From positions 365,461 through 429,460 of the forward strand of contig JAPWHF010000001.1 of NCBI GenBank assembly GCA_027214125.1: a DNA stretch of 64,000 nt, given 5' to 3'. The DNA comes from Zoogloeaceae bacterium G21618-S1 (GTDB lineage: Bacteria; Pseudomonadota; Gammaproteobacteria; Burkholderiales; Rhodocyclaceae). Positions 56,620-64,000 of the stretch are shown here, one piece after another (position 1 is the stretch's first letter; each line of letters begins with the position of its first letter). The notes below the pieces were generated by a model, which had not been told where the DNA came from, did no database searches, and saw nothing but the letters and a program-made list of their open reading frames with translations. The position numbers and the translations under genes were made by a program.

Positions 56620-58014
56620 ATGGTCAAGCCCATCGCCCTCGCCGTATTTGCTGCGTTCTCGTGTTCCCAGGCCTTTGCCGCCGCCACCCAGTTCGACGAC
56701 TTCAGCCCCATGGCCTCGTCCTACGGCACCCCGATTCCGGTCGGCGATGCCCTCGAAGCCACCCCCTTCAAGCTCGCCAACCCCAACTGGACCCAGCAAA
56801 CCATCGCCGACCGCGCCACCCAGCTGAGCCTCGGCCAAAGCAACTCTGGCGTGTGGGACATGATGGACACCAACCGCAGCGGCCCCGACGCCGGCCGCTA
56901 CCTGTTCATGCCCTTCGAGCCGAGCAACTCCGGTGGCCCCAACACCGCCTCTGGCGCACAGCGCATCGACCTGTGGGAAACCGACTACAACAAACGCACC
57001 ACCACCATCGTCGCCGTCGGCACCCAAAACTGGCAACGCGGTGACGCCTCCCGCTGGGCCCCCTGGGGTGGCTGGATGACCGGTGAAGAAAACTTTGGCG
57101 GCAGCACTGGTGCCGGCCGTCTGTTCGAAGTCACCAACCCGCTCAGCGCCACCGAGAACGCTGGCAACCTCGTCCAGCGCAACAGCGTCGTGCCGCTCAC
57201 CTCGCACGAAGGCATGGTCTTCGACAACAACAAAAACTTCTATTTTGTCGATGAAAACAGCAGCGGCTCCATCTACAAATACGTCTCCGCCAACCCCAAC
57301 GCCACCTCAGGCAACGACTACTTCGCCGCAGGCCAGACCTTTGTCGCCAAAGCCGGCAACGGCACCACCGGCATCGTCTCCTGGGAAGCCATCACCGATG
57401 TCAACGGCGGCGACATCGCCGGCGTCACCACGCGTCTGAACACCAACGAAATCGACGGTCGCGCCTCCGCCGACAAAGCCGGCGGCACCGGCTACAACCG
57501 CCCCGAAGACATGGAAATCCTCACGCTCGACAACGGCAGCGAGCTGATGCTCTTCACCGCCACCGGCACCCACGAGGTCTACTCCATGAACCTCGCCACC
57601 AACGAAATGAAACTCTTCGCCAGCCGCAACACCCTCGACGCCGCCACCGGCCTCGCTGTCGGCTCCGCCCTCGCCAGCCCCGACAACATGGCCATCGACG
57701 GCGCCGGCAATTTCTACATCATCGAAGACCAACCGGGCGGCGTCGCCGACATCTGGATGGCCACCGATGCCGACAAAGACGGCGTTGCCGAATCCCTCTC
57801 GCGCTGGGCCAGCATGGGCACCACCGGCGCCGAGCCCACCGGCCTGTACTTCGACGCCTTTAACCCCAACGTCGCCTACGTCAACATCCAGCACCCGAGC
57901 AGCGGCATCGATCGCACCATCATGATCACCGCCGTCCCCGAGCCCGAAACCTACGCCATGATGCTCGCCGGCCTCGGCCTGGTCGGCGCCTTTGCGCGTC
58001 GCCGCCGCGCCTGA
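56620..58014 (+). CDS. PhoX-like (DUF839) phosphatase family protein with PEP-CTERM anchor
   Basis: This is a 464-residue exported protein: signal peptide MVKPIALAVFAAFSCSQAFA, a PhoX/DUF839-like beta-propeller body (WAPWGGWMTGEENFGGSTGA, SHEGMVFDNNKNFYFVDENS, NRPEDMEI, SPDNMAIDGAGNFYIIEDQP), then the C-terminal sorting signal VPEPETYAMMLAGLGLVGAF followed by ARRRRA. PhoX enzymes are calcium/iron phosphatases. The PEP-CTERM tail is recognised by exosortase and links such proteins to exopolysaccharide-associated surfaces. It sits alone between two hairpin terminators. Phosphatase activity is not proved by sequence alone. Confidence 0.9.
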   Translation: MVKPIALAVFAAFSCSQAFAAATQFDDFSPMASSYGTPIPVGDALEATPFKLANPNWTQQTIADRATQLSLGQSNSGVWDMMDTNRSGPDAGRYLFMPFEPSNSGGPNTASGAQRIDLWETDYNKRTTTIVAVGTQNWQRGDASRWAPWGGWMTGEENFGGSTGAGRLFEVTNPLSATENAGNLVQRNSVVPLTSHEGMVFDNNKNFYFVDENSSGSIYKYVSANPNATSGNDYFAAGQTFVAKAGNGTTGIVSWEAITDVNGGDIAGVTTRLNTNEIDGRASADKAGGTGYNRPEDMEILTLDNGSELMLFTATGTHEVYSMNLATNEMKLFASRNTLDAATGLAVGSALASPDNMAIDGAGNFYIIEDQPGGVADIWMATDADKDGVAESLSRWASMGTTGAEPTGLYFDAFNPNVAYVNIQHPSSGIDRTIMITAVPEPETYAMMLAGLGLVGAFARRRRA

Positions 58015-58036
58015 GCAAGAACAGCGGCAACAAAAG

Positions 58037-58062
58037 CGAACGCGCCCCTCGGGGCGCGTTCG
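58037..58062 (+). terminator. Terminator after the PEP-CTERM gene
   Basis: Stem CGAACGCGCCCC / GGGGCGCGTTCG with a very short loop, 22 bp after the stop codon. AAAA precedes it; downstream T content is modest. Confidence 0.75.
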
Positions 58063-58722
58063 TCGTTGAGGGGTGGCTATCGGCCATCTGCTGTCGCTCG
58101 GCCTGCGTCGATCGAGCAGCGGCACTGCGACGTAGATCTGCCGGCCGGCGCTCACGCTCAACCAACGACCGGTCTCGCCATCCTCGAGCTCACCCTTCCG
58201 ACCCAAGCCTGCCGGGTGACATTTTCAAGCGCGACGGCACCAAGGATAGGCGTTTCAATGCACCTTCTGGAAGGAGTCCGTCCGATCTCGTCCGTGTCAA
58301 TCGTGAATTTCGTGCCCAAGATTCCTGATCGCCCCTCGAAGCCCGCTCCGGAATGTCCGTTGTCCGTCTTGTGTCCTACCTCGCGATACGCTGATCGAAC
58401 GCCTAGTCCGGTACGACTTGCGCTTTCGCATCGATCGCGTCTGATCCACTGTCCTGCATCTCCCACAGCGGCGGACCGCGTGCCTGTATCAGACACGGCG
58501 GTGAAGTGGGCTCGCCCAGATGACCGAGAATCCCCCGGATCACGGCCCCCTCGGTGATGAAGGCGATGATCATCGGCGACTGCAACAGCACGGCCCGCAC
58601 GGTCTCGGTCATCGGTCAGGCGCCGAAAGTGCTGCCTTCCCGTGGCGACGCCAATCCCGTGTGCAGCCCACGACCCGCACAGCGAGGGCCGGGCGCCAGG
58701 CTTGTGAACCTCCCTGTCAGCG
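58063..58722. other. Gene-poor junction with mobile-element debris
   Basis: 660 bp without an intact gene. The right part holds an IS91-like transposase tail (58376-58612). Open frames run through on both strands between 58070 and 58380, but none has a recognisable domain or ribosome site. Confidence 0.55.
58376..58612 (-). pseudogene. IS91-like transposase C-terminal remnant
   Basis: The minus strand encodes LLQSPMIIAFITEGAVIRGI, LGHLGEPTSPPCLIQARGPP and LWEMQDSGSDAIDAKAQVVPD. Then TAG stands in place of the tyrosine/glutamate codons expected there, and AFDQRIAR follows. This matches the conserved tail (ARGPPLW ... QPAPDYEFDQRIAW-like) of transposases I associate with the IS91 group. The rest of the transposase is missing. 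A related tail is present at 63008-63049. Confidence 0.62.
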
Positions 58723-59637
58723 CTATTCCGGCAATGGGATGAATTCGACTTCATCACCGGCCACGACCGGAAAGCGACGTTCACGCCAGTCCCGCTTGGC
58801 CTGCTCGATGCGTTCCTTGCGACTGGAGACGAAGTTCCAGTCGATGAAGCGCTTGCCCATATGCTCGCCGCCAATGATCGCGATTCGGGACTCCTCAGCG
58901 GCTTCGACAATGACACCGGACACATTCGAGAGAATCGCCATCGCATGCTCGGGGATATCAATGTCCTGCGCCTTGAGCGCACCCTGCGCAACGTAGATCG
59001 CGCGCTCATCGGCGTCTGGCAACAACAACTTCTGGCCCGGTTGCAGATGCGCTTCGACATACAGCGTGCTGGCGAACACCCGCACCGGCGAGGTCGCGCC
59101 GTAGGCTGTGCCCATCATCACGCGCACCGGTACACCGCCGACCTCCACCGCAGGAATGTCCGCCGACGGATAGTGATGGAAGGCCGGCTCGACTTCCTCG
59201 TCCGCCTCCGGCAGCGCCAGCCACAACTGCAAGCCGTGCAAGCGGTGCGGCACGCTGTTGACCTCCGGTTGCTCGCGCTCGGAATGAACGATGCCACGGC
59301 CGGCCACCATCAGGTTGATGTCGCCGGGCCTGATCGGCTGGAGACTGCCGAGCGAATCACGGTGAAGAATCTCCCCTTCGAACAAGTAGGTGACCGTTGC
59401 GAGGTTCACGTGGGGGTGCGGGCGCACGTTGATGCCTTCGCCGGCCGGGAAGTCCGCCGGACCCATATGATCGAAGAAGATCCATGGGCCGACCGTCTTG
59501 CGCTGCGCGGTCGGTAGCAAACGCCGGACCGAGAATCCGCCAAGGTCCTTCTCGCGCGGACGCAGCACGAGTTCGACGGCATCACGACCCTTGGTTTCGG
59601 AACAGTCGGAATTCAGCTCTTTCGTCAGATTGCTCAT
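58723..59637 (-). CDS. Pirin family protein
   Basis: This 304-residue bicupin pirin starts at 59637 (MSNLTKELNS), with AGGAGA 9 bp upstream. The N-terminal cupin has the metal-site pattern VRPHPHVNLATVTYLFEGEI, LHRDSLGS and GIVHSERE. Pirins are iron-binding cupins, some with quercetinase-type dioxygenase activity and others regulatory. It is the last gene of a four-gene operon and has a paralogue at 61069-61959 with low similarity. Confidence 0.9.
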   Translation of the reverse strand: MSNLTKELNSDCSETKGRDAVELVLRPREKDLGGFSVRRLLPTAQRKTVGPWIFFDHMGPADFPAGEGINVRPHPHVNLATVTYLFEGEILHRDSLGSLQPIRPGDINLMVAGRGIVHSEREQPEVNSVPHRLHGLQLWLALPEADEEVEPAFHHYPSADIPAVEVGGVPVRVMMGTAYGATSPVRVFASTLYVEAHLQPGQKLLLPDADERAIYVAQGALKAQDIDIPEHAMAILSNVSGVIVEAAEESRIAIIGGEHMGKRFIDWNFVSSRKERIEQAKRDWRERRFPVVAGDEVEFIPLPE

Positions 59638-59676
59638 CGCTGGGGTTCTCCTTGTTGTCAAAATCGGGCTGTAGCG

Positions 59677-60255
59677 TCAACGGTAAAGCCATTTCGCGAC
59701 CAGCCGGGTATAACGCGGCATGATCAGGTAAACCATCAGGAACACGATCACTGCCGCAACAAGCAGCTTTCCGAGCAACAGCGCTGGCATACCCTGCGAT
59801 CCCCCAAGCAGCGGCGACAGCGCCCATGGCACGATCACCGTAAGCGGGAAAATCGCCGAAAGCGTGAGCAGGAACTGCTTCCACCTATTTGGTGGTATCG
59901 CGGCCGGCGGCGCAAACCAGAAGTCCAGACCGGTCTTGATCACGTAGCGGTCGCCCTTTTCCAGCGCATGCTCGATTCGGTGAAGGAATTCTCTCCGAAC
60001 CTCGGACTCGATCCAGGCCTTGAGCTGCTCGACACCGGCGAAACGGATGATCACCGTGTAGGTCTCCTGACCGTCGACCGGGCGGATCACGTCGGTGGAC
60101 AGATAGCCAGGGAAGCGCTTGCAGGCCTCGCGTATCTCGAGCAGCCAGCGTTCATATTCGTCATAGGCATCGCGGCGCGGCTGATGGACGATGATACCGG
60201 TCACCGTCTCGCCGGGCGGTGCGGGCGTCGTTTCCGATGGCGAAGGGGTTGTCAC
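59677..60255 (-). CDS. Antibiotic biosynthesis monooxygenase-domain membrane protein
   Basis: This 192-residue protein starts at the GTG at 60255 with GGGAG 6 bp upstream. Residues about 20-110 form an ABM-type ferredoxin-like domain (VTGIIVHQPRRDAYDEYERW, GYLSTDVIRP, YTVIIRFAGVEQLKAWIES). Two C-terminal membrane segments follow (FLLTLSAIFPLTVIVPWALS and LVAAVIVFLMVYLIM). This ABM-plus-two-helix layout is a known but uncharacterised family (COG3224-like). It lies between the pirin and isochorismatase genes in one operon. Confidence 0.82.
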   Translation of the reverse strand: MTTPSPSETTPAPPGETVTGIIVHQPRRDAYDEYERWLLEIREACKRFPGYLSTDVIRPVDGQETYTVIIRFAGVEQLKAWIESEVRREFLHRIEHALEKGDRYVIKTGLDFWFAPPAAIPPNRWKQFLLTLSAIFPLTVIVPWALSPLLGGSQGMPALLLGKLLVAAVIVFLMVYLIMPRYTRLVAKWLYR

Positions 60256-60354
60256 GGTTGGCTCCCGGATAGATGGGATTTCGGACGCCACAGACCGGGC
60301 GCGCAGTCGTCTGCACCGGCGGAGCGCGGGGCAAGCAAGCACACGCCCAGCACC

Positions 60355-60981
60355 TTACGCTCTGCCCTTGACGGTAGCGTAGCTGGTCATCAGGTTCTTG
60401 TAGTCGGGAATGTGGTTCGCGAACAGCGTCCCCAGGCCCTCGACGTCGTTGCGCCAGTCGCGGTGCAGTTCGCAGGCAAGGCCGAACCAAGTCATCAACT
60501 GTACCCCGGCTGCCGTCATGCGATCCCACGCGGAGTTGCGGGTAAGCTCGTTGAAGGTGCCCGAGGCGTCGGTGACAACAAAGACTTCGAAGCCTTCCTC
60601 GATTGCGGCCAGCGCAGGGAAGGCCACGCACACTTCAGTCACGACGCCGGCGATGATGAGCTGCTTCTTGCCTGTGGCCTTCACCGCCTTGACGAAGTCG
60701 TCGTTGTCCCAGGCGTTGATCTGACCGGGGCGCGCGATGTAAGGCGCATCGGGGAACATCTCCTTCAATTCCGGCATCAGCGGGCCATTCGGACCGTCTT
60801 CGAAGCTGGTGGTGAGGATGGTCGGCAGACCGAAGTACTTGGCCGCATCGGCCAGCGCCAGCACGTTGTTGTTGAAGCGGTCGGGATCGATATCGCGCAC
60901 CAGCGACAGCAGGCCGGCCTGGTGATCGACCAGCAGCACGGCGGCGTTGTTCTTGTCGAGTTTCACGTAGGGCTGAGTCAT
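60355..60981 (-). CDS. Isochorismatase-fold cysteine hydrolase (YcaC-like)
   Basis: This is a 208-residue cysteine hydrolase. The catalytic aspartate is in AAVLLVDHQAGLLS and the nucleophilic cysteine in IAGVVTEVCVAFPALAA. The segment IARPGQINAWDNDDFVKAVK is typical of YcaC-type members. The family hydrolyses amides or related bonds, but natural substrates of this subgroup are mostly unknown. AAGGAGAAC precedes the start. It is followed by the ABM gene after 99 bp. Confidence 0.87.
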   Translation of the reverse strand: MTQPYVKLDKNNAAVLLVDHQAGLLSLVRDIDPDRFNNNVLALADAAKYFGLPTILTTSFEDGPNGPLMPELKEMFPDAPYIARPGQINAWDNDDFVKAVKATGKKQLIIAGVVTEVCVAFPALAAIEEGFEVFVVTDASGTFNELTRNSAWDRMTAAGVQLMTWFGLACELHRDWRNDVEGLGTLFANHIPDYKNLMTSYATVKGRA

Positions 60982-61068
60982 GGTGTTCTCCTTGTTTGCT
61001 CTCTCGGGGTCGGGATGCCGCTTGCGCGGCAGGGTTTGCCCCCGGCCCCGCAGGGCCGGGGGTCGGTT

Positions 61069-61959
61069 TCAACCGGTCGTCTCGGTGGTTTCCGCGCGCG
61101 GGATGCCGCCAAATCGGCCGCTGTTAAAGTCTTCGATAGCCTGTGCGATCTCGGCCTCGCTGTTCATGACGAACGGTCCGTAGCCGACGATGGACTCGTC
61201 GATCGGCTCTCCGGCGAGCAACAGAACGACAGCATCGTTGTTCGCCTCGATCGAGACGCTGACACCGGCCCGGTCGAGCACCACAAGCTGACCGTCGCGC
61301 GCCAGCGCGTGGCCGTTCACCAGCACCGTGCCGCGAAGCACAACGACCGCAGCCGTCCAGCCGTCAGGCAAAGGCAGCTCCGCCACGCCGTCGCGCACCA
61401 GACGCAGGTCCCACACGTTCATCGGCGTAAAGGTCTTCGCCGGGCCGCGTTTGCCGTCGAGCTCACCGGCAATGATGCGTGCCGTACCGGCACCATCCGC
61501 CAGTTTCACGACCGGAATTCCGGCCGAGGTGATGGCCTGGTAGCCCGGCGGCGCGTACTTGTCGCGCGCCGGCAGATTCACCCATAGTTGAACCATCTCC
61601 AGTTCGCCGCCCGAACGCGCGAAACCGTCGCCGTGAAACTCTTCATGCAATATGCCGGCACCAGCCGTCATCCACTGCACGTCGCCCGGCCCGATCACAC
61701 CACCCTGCCCGGTGGAATCGCGGTGCGACACTTCACCGGCGTAGACGATGGTCACCGTCTCGAAGCCACGGTGCGGATGCTGGCCGACACCGCGGCGGCG
61801 CTCGGTCGGATCGAACTGCGCCGGACCAGCATGATCGAGCAGCAGGAACGGGCTCAATGCCTTGCCATGGCTCTGGTAGCTGAACAGCGAGCGCACCGGA
61901 AACCCGTCGCCGACCCAATGGGTGCGCGGCGTGCTGTAAATGCCCTGGACTCGTTTCAT
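61069..61959 (-). CDS. Pirin family protein
   Basis: This is a 296-residue bicupin pirin with the full N-terminal metal site GQHPHRGFETVTIVYAGEVS, HRDSTG and GAGILHEEFHG. It is first in the minus-strand operon (pirin, isochorismatase, ABM, pirin), with AAGGAGGCG ahead of the ATG. A LysR gene is divergent at 62090. Pirin genes beside LysR and YcaC-type genes suggest a stress- or quinone-responsive unit; this is inference. Confidence 0.92.
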   Translation of the reverse strand: MKRVQGIYSTPRTHWVGDGFPVRSLFSYQSHGKALSPFLLLDHAGPAQFDPTERRRGVGQHPHRGFETVTIVYAGEVSHRDSTGQGGVIGPGDVQWMTAGAGILHEEFHGDGFARSGGELEMVQLWVNLPARDKYAPPGYQAITSAGIPVVKLADGAGTARIIAGELDGKRGPAKTFTPMNVWDLRLVRDGVAELPLPDGWTAAVVVLRGTVLVNGHALARDGQLVVLDRAGVSVSIEANNDAVVLLLAGEPIDESIVGYGPFVMNSEAEIAQAIEDFNSGRFGGIPRAETTETTG

Positions 61960-61971
61960 GTTCGCCTCCTT

Positions 61972-61997
61972 GTCACGTTCGTATTGCGTAACGTCAC
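61972..61997. promoter_or_regulatory. Imperfect inverted repeat between the pirin operon and LysR gene
   Basis: GTCACGTT and AACGTCAC (7 of 8 positions complementary) are separated by 10 bp, right between the divergent genes. Position and size fit a LysR-type binding site. Confidence 0.45.
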
Positions 61998-62089
61998 TTT
62001 AGGCATGGAACGTGAAGAGGAGAAGACGGTAAAATTCGGCTTCAGCGTCCTATCGGCAGGACAATAGGCGGCAGCGCAGGGAGACTTGC

Positions 62090-62998
62090 ATGAACGACCT
62101 GAACGATCTCTACTACTTCGCCCGCGTGGTCGAACATGGCGGCTTCGCCGCCGCTGGGCGTGCCACCGGGATACCGAAGTCCAAGCTCAGCCGCCGCATC
62201 GCACTGATGGAAGAGCGTCTCGGTGCCCGGCTGTTGCACCGCTCGACCCGCCACTTCTCGGTCACCGAATTGGGCCAGACCTTCTACGAGCACTGCCGCG
62301 CCATGCTGGTCGAGGCTGATGCCGCGCTCGAGGCGGTCGAAGCCACCCGCGCCGAACCGGCCGGCACGGTGCGCATCAGCTGCCCGATCACGCTTCTTCA
62401 CGTGCACGTCGGCACCATGCTTGCGGACTTTCTCGCTGCACATCCGCGCGTGTCGGTGCATCTGGACGCCACCAACCGCAAGATTTCGCCAGTCAGCGAC
62501 GGCGTCGATCTGGCGATTCGCGTCCGCCCGCCACCACTACCCGACAGCGACCTCGTGCTGCGCGTGCTTGCCGACAGCGCCCAGTGCATCGTCGCAAGCC
62601 CCGCGCTCGTCGAGTCGATCGGCCGTCCTGTCGAACCGACCGATCTCGCCTCCTTTCCCAGCCTGTCGCTCGGCCCGCCGCAGGATGAACACCGCTGGAC
62701 GCTAATCGGCCCGGACAGCACCGAGGTATCGCTGCACTACCGACCCCGCCTTGTCACGGGCGACATGGTCGCGCTACGCAGTGCAGCGCGCGCCGGTGTC
62801 GGCGTCGTTCAGCTTCCGACTTTGATGCTGCGCGACGATCTGACCACCAGCACCCTCGTCTCCCTCCTGCCCGATTGGGCCCCGCCACGCCAGATCATTC
62901 ACGTCGTGTATCCGTCGCGCCGCTGCCTGCTGCCCGCCGTACGCTCGCTGATCGACTACCTCGCCGAGCGGTTCCAGGCACTGGAGAATGACGGATAG
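62090..62998 (+). CDS. LysR-type transcriptional regulator
   Basis: This 302-residue regulator is of the CrgA/DmlR-like LysR subgroup. The N-terminal helix-turn-helix is MNDLNDLYYFARVVEHGGFA then RATGIPKSKLSRRIALMEER; the effector domain follows with VRISCPITLLHVHVGTML. It is divergent from the pirin operon (130-bp gap with an inverted repeat) and probably controls it. The sequence right after its stop is an IS91-like tail, which suggests that the gene lies at the edge of an inserted segment. Confidence 0.92.
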   Translation: MNDLNDLYYFARVVEHGGFAAAGRATGIPKSKLSRRIALMEERLGARLLHRSTRHFSVTELGQTFYEHCRAMLVEADAALEAVEATRAEPAGTVRISCPITLLHVHVGTMLADFLAAHPRVSVHLDATNRKISPVSDGVDLAIRVRPPPLPDSDLVLRVLADSAQCIVASPALVESIGRPVEPTDLASFPSLSLGPPQDEHRWTLIGPDSTEVSLHYRPRLVTGDMVALRSAARAGVGVVQLPTLMLRDDLTTSTLVSLLPDWAPPRQIIHVVYPSRRCLLPAVRSLIDYLAERFQALENDG

Positions 62999-63007
62999 GA
63001 ATTTCAA

Positions 63008-63049
63008 TGCGAACTCGTAGTCCGGTACGGGTTGCGCTTGCGGATCGAT
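63008..63049 (-). pseudogene. Second IS91-like transposase tail
   Basis: The minus strand encodes IDPQAQPVPDYEF, the same C-terminal tail as DAKAQVVPD at 58376-58612; the DNA shares a stretch of about 30 bp with few differences (TAGTCCGGTACG is identical). It is joined in frame to the integrase fragment on its upstream side. Confidence 0.5.
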
Positions 63050-63256
63050 GGACAGCACCTGGTTGCCGTGGGTTACGTCGCGAACGTGCAGGCTGACGAG
63101 ATCGCACTCGCGCAGCTTGCTATCGATGGCGAGGTTGACCATCGCCAGATCGCGCACGTGATGGGCGTTTGGAGGGTGAATGCAGATCGCCCAGATGCCT
63201 TTGGGCTTCAGCGGCGCCTTCTGGCCCACCAACTTTCCCCTGCTTCAGGGTTCCCT
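63050..63256 (-). pseudogene. Tyrosine recombinase fragment
   Basis: The minus strand encodes SRGKLVGQKAPLKPKGIWAI, then NAHHVRDLAMVNLAIDSKLR and ECDLVSLHVRDVTHGNQVLS. This matches the start of the catalytic domain of a widespread proteobacterial phage-type integrase (LAIDSKLRxCDLVxLxVxDV). A stop precedes it and the whole C-terminal catalytic part is missing, replaced by the IS91-like tail. Confidence 0.72.
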
Positions 63257-63502
63257 ATGCTCGTAGGACTCCATGCCAGACTCCTTGGCTGTTAATCGGA
63301 GTCTGATTGTTTGCCAAAACCGTCCGCGACTTTACGTAAGGTAAATGAAATCGCGCTATCCGCCAGGAGCAATCGGACAGCCCGCCCAAGTAAAAACGGC
63401 TGTAGTCCTTCAGCTTGCGGTCACCCCTACGGCAATGGCCCGCTTTAGCCCGCGGCCGATTGTTTGAGGCAAAATCCGGGACTCTTCGCGTCGAGAATAC
63501 TC

Positions 63503-63835
63503 ATGGAACTGCTGCGCCTGAGTCTCCTGTTTGCCGCTACTGCTGTTGCCGAAATCGTTGGCTGCTACCTGCCATGGCTGGTTCTGAAGCAAGGCAAGAG
63601 TCTGCTCCTGCTGTTTCCAGCCGCGCTTTCCCTAGCGCTGTTCGCCTGGCTGCTGACCCTGCATCCGACAGCGGCAGGTCGCACCTATGCCGCATACGGC
63701 GGAATGTATATCGCTGTCGCGTTGCTCTGGCTTCACTTCGTGGATGGTATAGCCCTGACGCGATGGGACATGCTCGGCGCAGGCCTCGCCCTAACCGGCA
63801 TGGCGGTGATTGCTCTTCAACCCGCTGCTGCCTGA
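63503..63835 (+). CDS. YnfA-family (UPF0060) small membrane protein
   Basis: This 110-residue integral membrane protein starts at 63503 ([20 protein letters not shown]); an upstream in-frame ATG would add 13 residues and is less likely. Four membrane segments are visible, with the conserved [18 protein letters not shown] and [20 protein letters not shown] segments. The family is related to small multidrug resistance transporters, but function is unproven. It is convergent with the recombinase C-terminus at the window edge. Confidence 0.93.
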   Translation: MELLRLSLLFAATAVAEIVGCYLPWLVLKQGKSLLLLFPAALSLALFAWLLTLHPTAAGRTYAAYGGMYIAVALLWLHFVDGIALTRWDMLGAGLALTGMAVIALQPAAA

Positions 63836-63862
63836 TTCCAATTGGTACGTGAGAGGCAGACA

Positions 63863-63916
63863 ACGGCCAGAAGCAGACGGTCGGCCTCGCGTCCGGTTAC
63901 CGGACGCTCTGGCCGT
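63863..63916. repeat. Nested inverted repeats between ynfA-like gene and recombinase
   Basis: Outer arms ACGGCCAGA (63863-63871) and TCTGGCCGT (63908-63916) are perfect. Inside lies a second perfect hairpin, GCGTCCGG-TTA-CCGGACGC (63889-63907). It may act as a bidirectional terminator or a recombination-related structure. Confidence 0.6.
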
Positions 63917-63935
63917 CGGGAAAGTGAGGAGTCGA

Positions 63936-64000
63936 CTAGCTTGAGAGGGCGTCGAAGGGGCTGACGACCTGTCGTGTGGCCTCAAGCACGTGTGTGTAGA
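63936..64000 (-). CDS. Tyrosine recombinase (integron-integrase-like), C-terminal end only
   Basis: The gene enters from the right edge; only YTHVLEATRQVVSPFDALSS and the stop are in the window. YTHVL with a following SP-x-D-x-L tail is the usual end of integron integrases and related XerC/D-type recombinases, the Y being the catalytic tyrosine. It is not the same type as the fragment at 63050-63256. Whether it is an integron integrase cannot be decided from 20 residues. Confidence 0.6.
   Translation of the reverse strand, partial: YTHVLEATRQVVSPFDALSS

Larger units (their letters stand above)
62999..63502. other. Mobile-element debris upstream of the YnfA-like gene
   Basis: 500 bp holding an IS91-like tail (63008-63049) and a tyrosine-recombinase fragment (63050-63256). 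From 63257 to 63502 no gene is visible; the promoter of the YnfA-like gene should lie there. Confidence 0.55.

Noticed and set aside
58158..59060. A 300-codon open frame on the minus strand overlapping the pirin gene
   Set aside because: Most of it is out of frame with the pirin gene and the IS91-like tail, both of which have clear family motifs.

Overview
The window is high-GC DNA with dense, mostly minus-strand operons. The gene content (multicomponent phenol hydroxylase, meta-cleavage pathway, DmpR-type activators, FleS/FleR-controlled flagella, PEP-CTERM protein) suggests a betaproteobacterium of the Azoarcus/Thauera/Aromatoleum type. This placement is inferred from gene content only.

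Layout. 1-11.8 kb (minus): a long operon running from an RND/MMPL exporter through a Tat-type DUF1329 protein, a YCF48-like propeller, a DUF1302 barrel and a second Tat-type DUF1329 protein into beta-oxidation genes (thiolase, acyl-CoA dehydrogenase, SCP-x-like thiolase, CaiB-type CoA-transferase cut by the window edge). 11.8-12.9 kb: a gene-poor spacer with a terminator, a 31-bp copy of the fliE 3' end and a 32-bp palindrome. 12.9-13.6 kb: a flavodoxin-fold quinone reductase. 13.8-27.5 kb (minus): aromatic catabolism in two transcription units. The upper unit holds ferredoxin, catechol 2,3-dioxygenase and phenol hydroxylase P0-P5, behind a sigma-54 promoter with two upstream palindromes. The lower unit holds dmpC-E-H-I-F-G-type genes, a second catechol dioxygenase, a degenerate SDR and a tautomerase. 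27.8-29.5 kb: the DmpR-type activator. 29.6-37.2 kb (minus): a second DUF1302-DUF1329-YCF48-RND set ending in a Usp-hemerythrin fusion. 37.4-38.3 kb: a divergent LysR regulator. 38.3-42.3 kb: a second V4R/sigma-54 activator divergent from a VanB/VanA-like reductase and Rieske oxygenase. 42.4-44.2 kb: a decayed IS21-family element. 44.5-56.4 kb: flagellar genes fliE, fleR and fleS (minus), then fliF-fliN (plus), ending at a strong terminator without fliOPQR. 56.6-58.0 kb: a PhoX-like PEP-CTERM protein. 58.4-63.3 kb: a pirin/ABM/isochorismatase/pirin operon with a divergent LysR, flanked by IS91-like transposase tails and an integrase fragment. 63.5-64 kb: a YnfA-like membrane protein and the C-terminus of a tyrosine recombinase.

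How the genes fit together. Phenols are hydroxylated to catechols, cleaved extradiol, and taken through the dehydrogenase/tautomerase/decarboxylase branch to pyruvate and acetyl-CoA. No dmpD-type hydrolase was found. A shared operator architecture (TACCGTCCAATACC plus a TACC-N5-GGTA palindrome exactly 32 bp away) lies upstream of both the lower meta-cleavage operon and the second DUF1302/DUF1329/RND operon. It suggests that the LysR regulator at 37.4 kb coordinates catabolism with an envelope transport system. The twice-occurring DUF1302-DUF1329-YCF48-RND module is the best candidate for an under-described system here.
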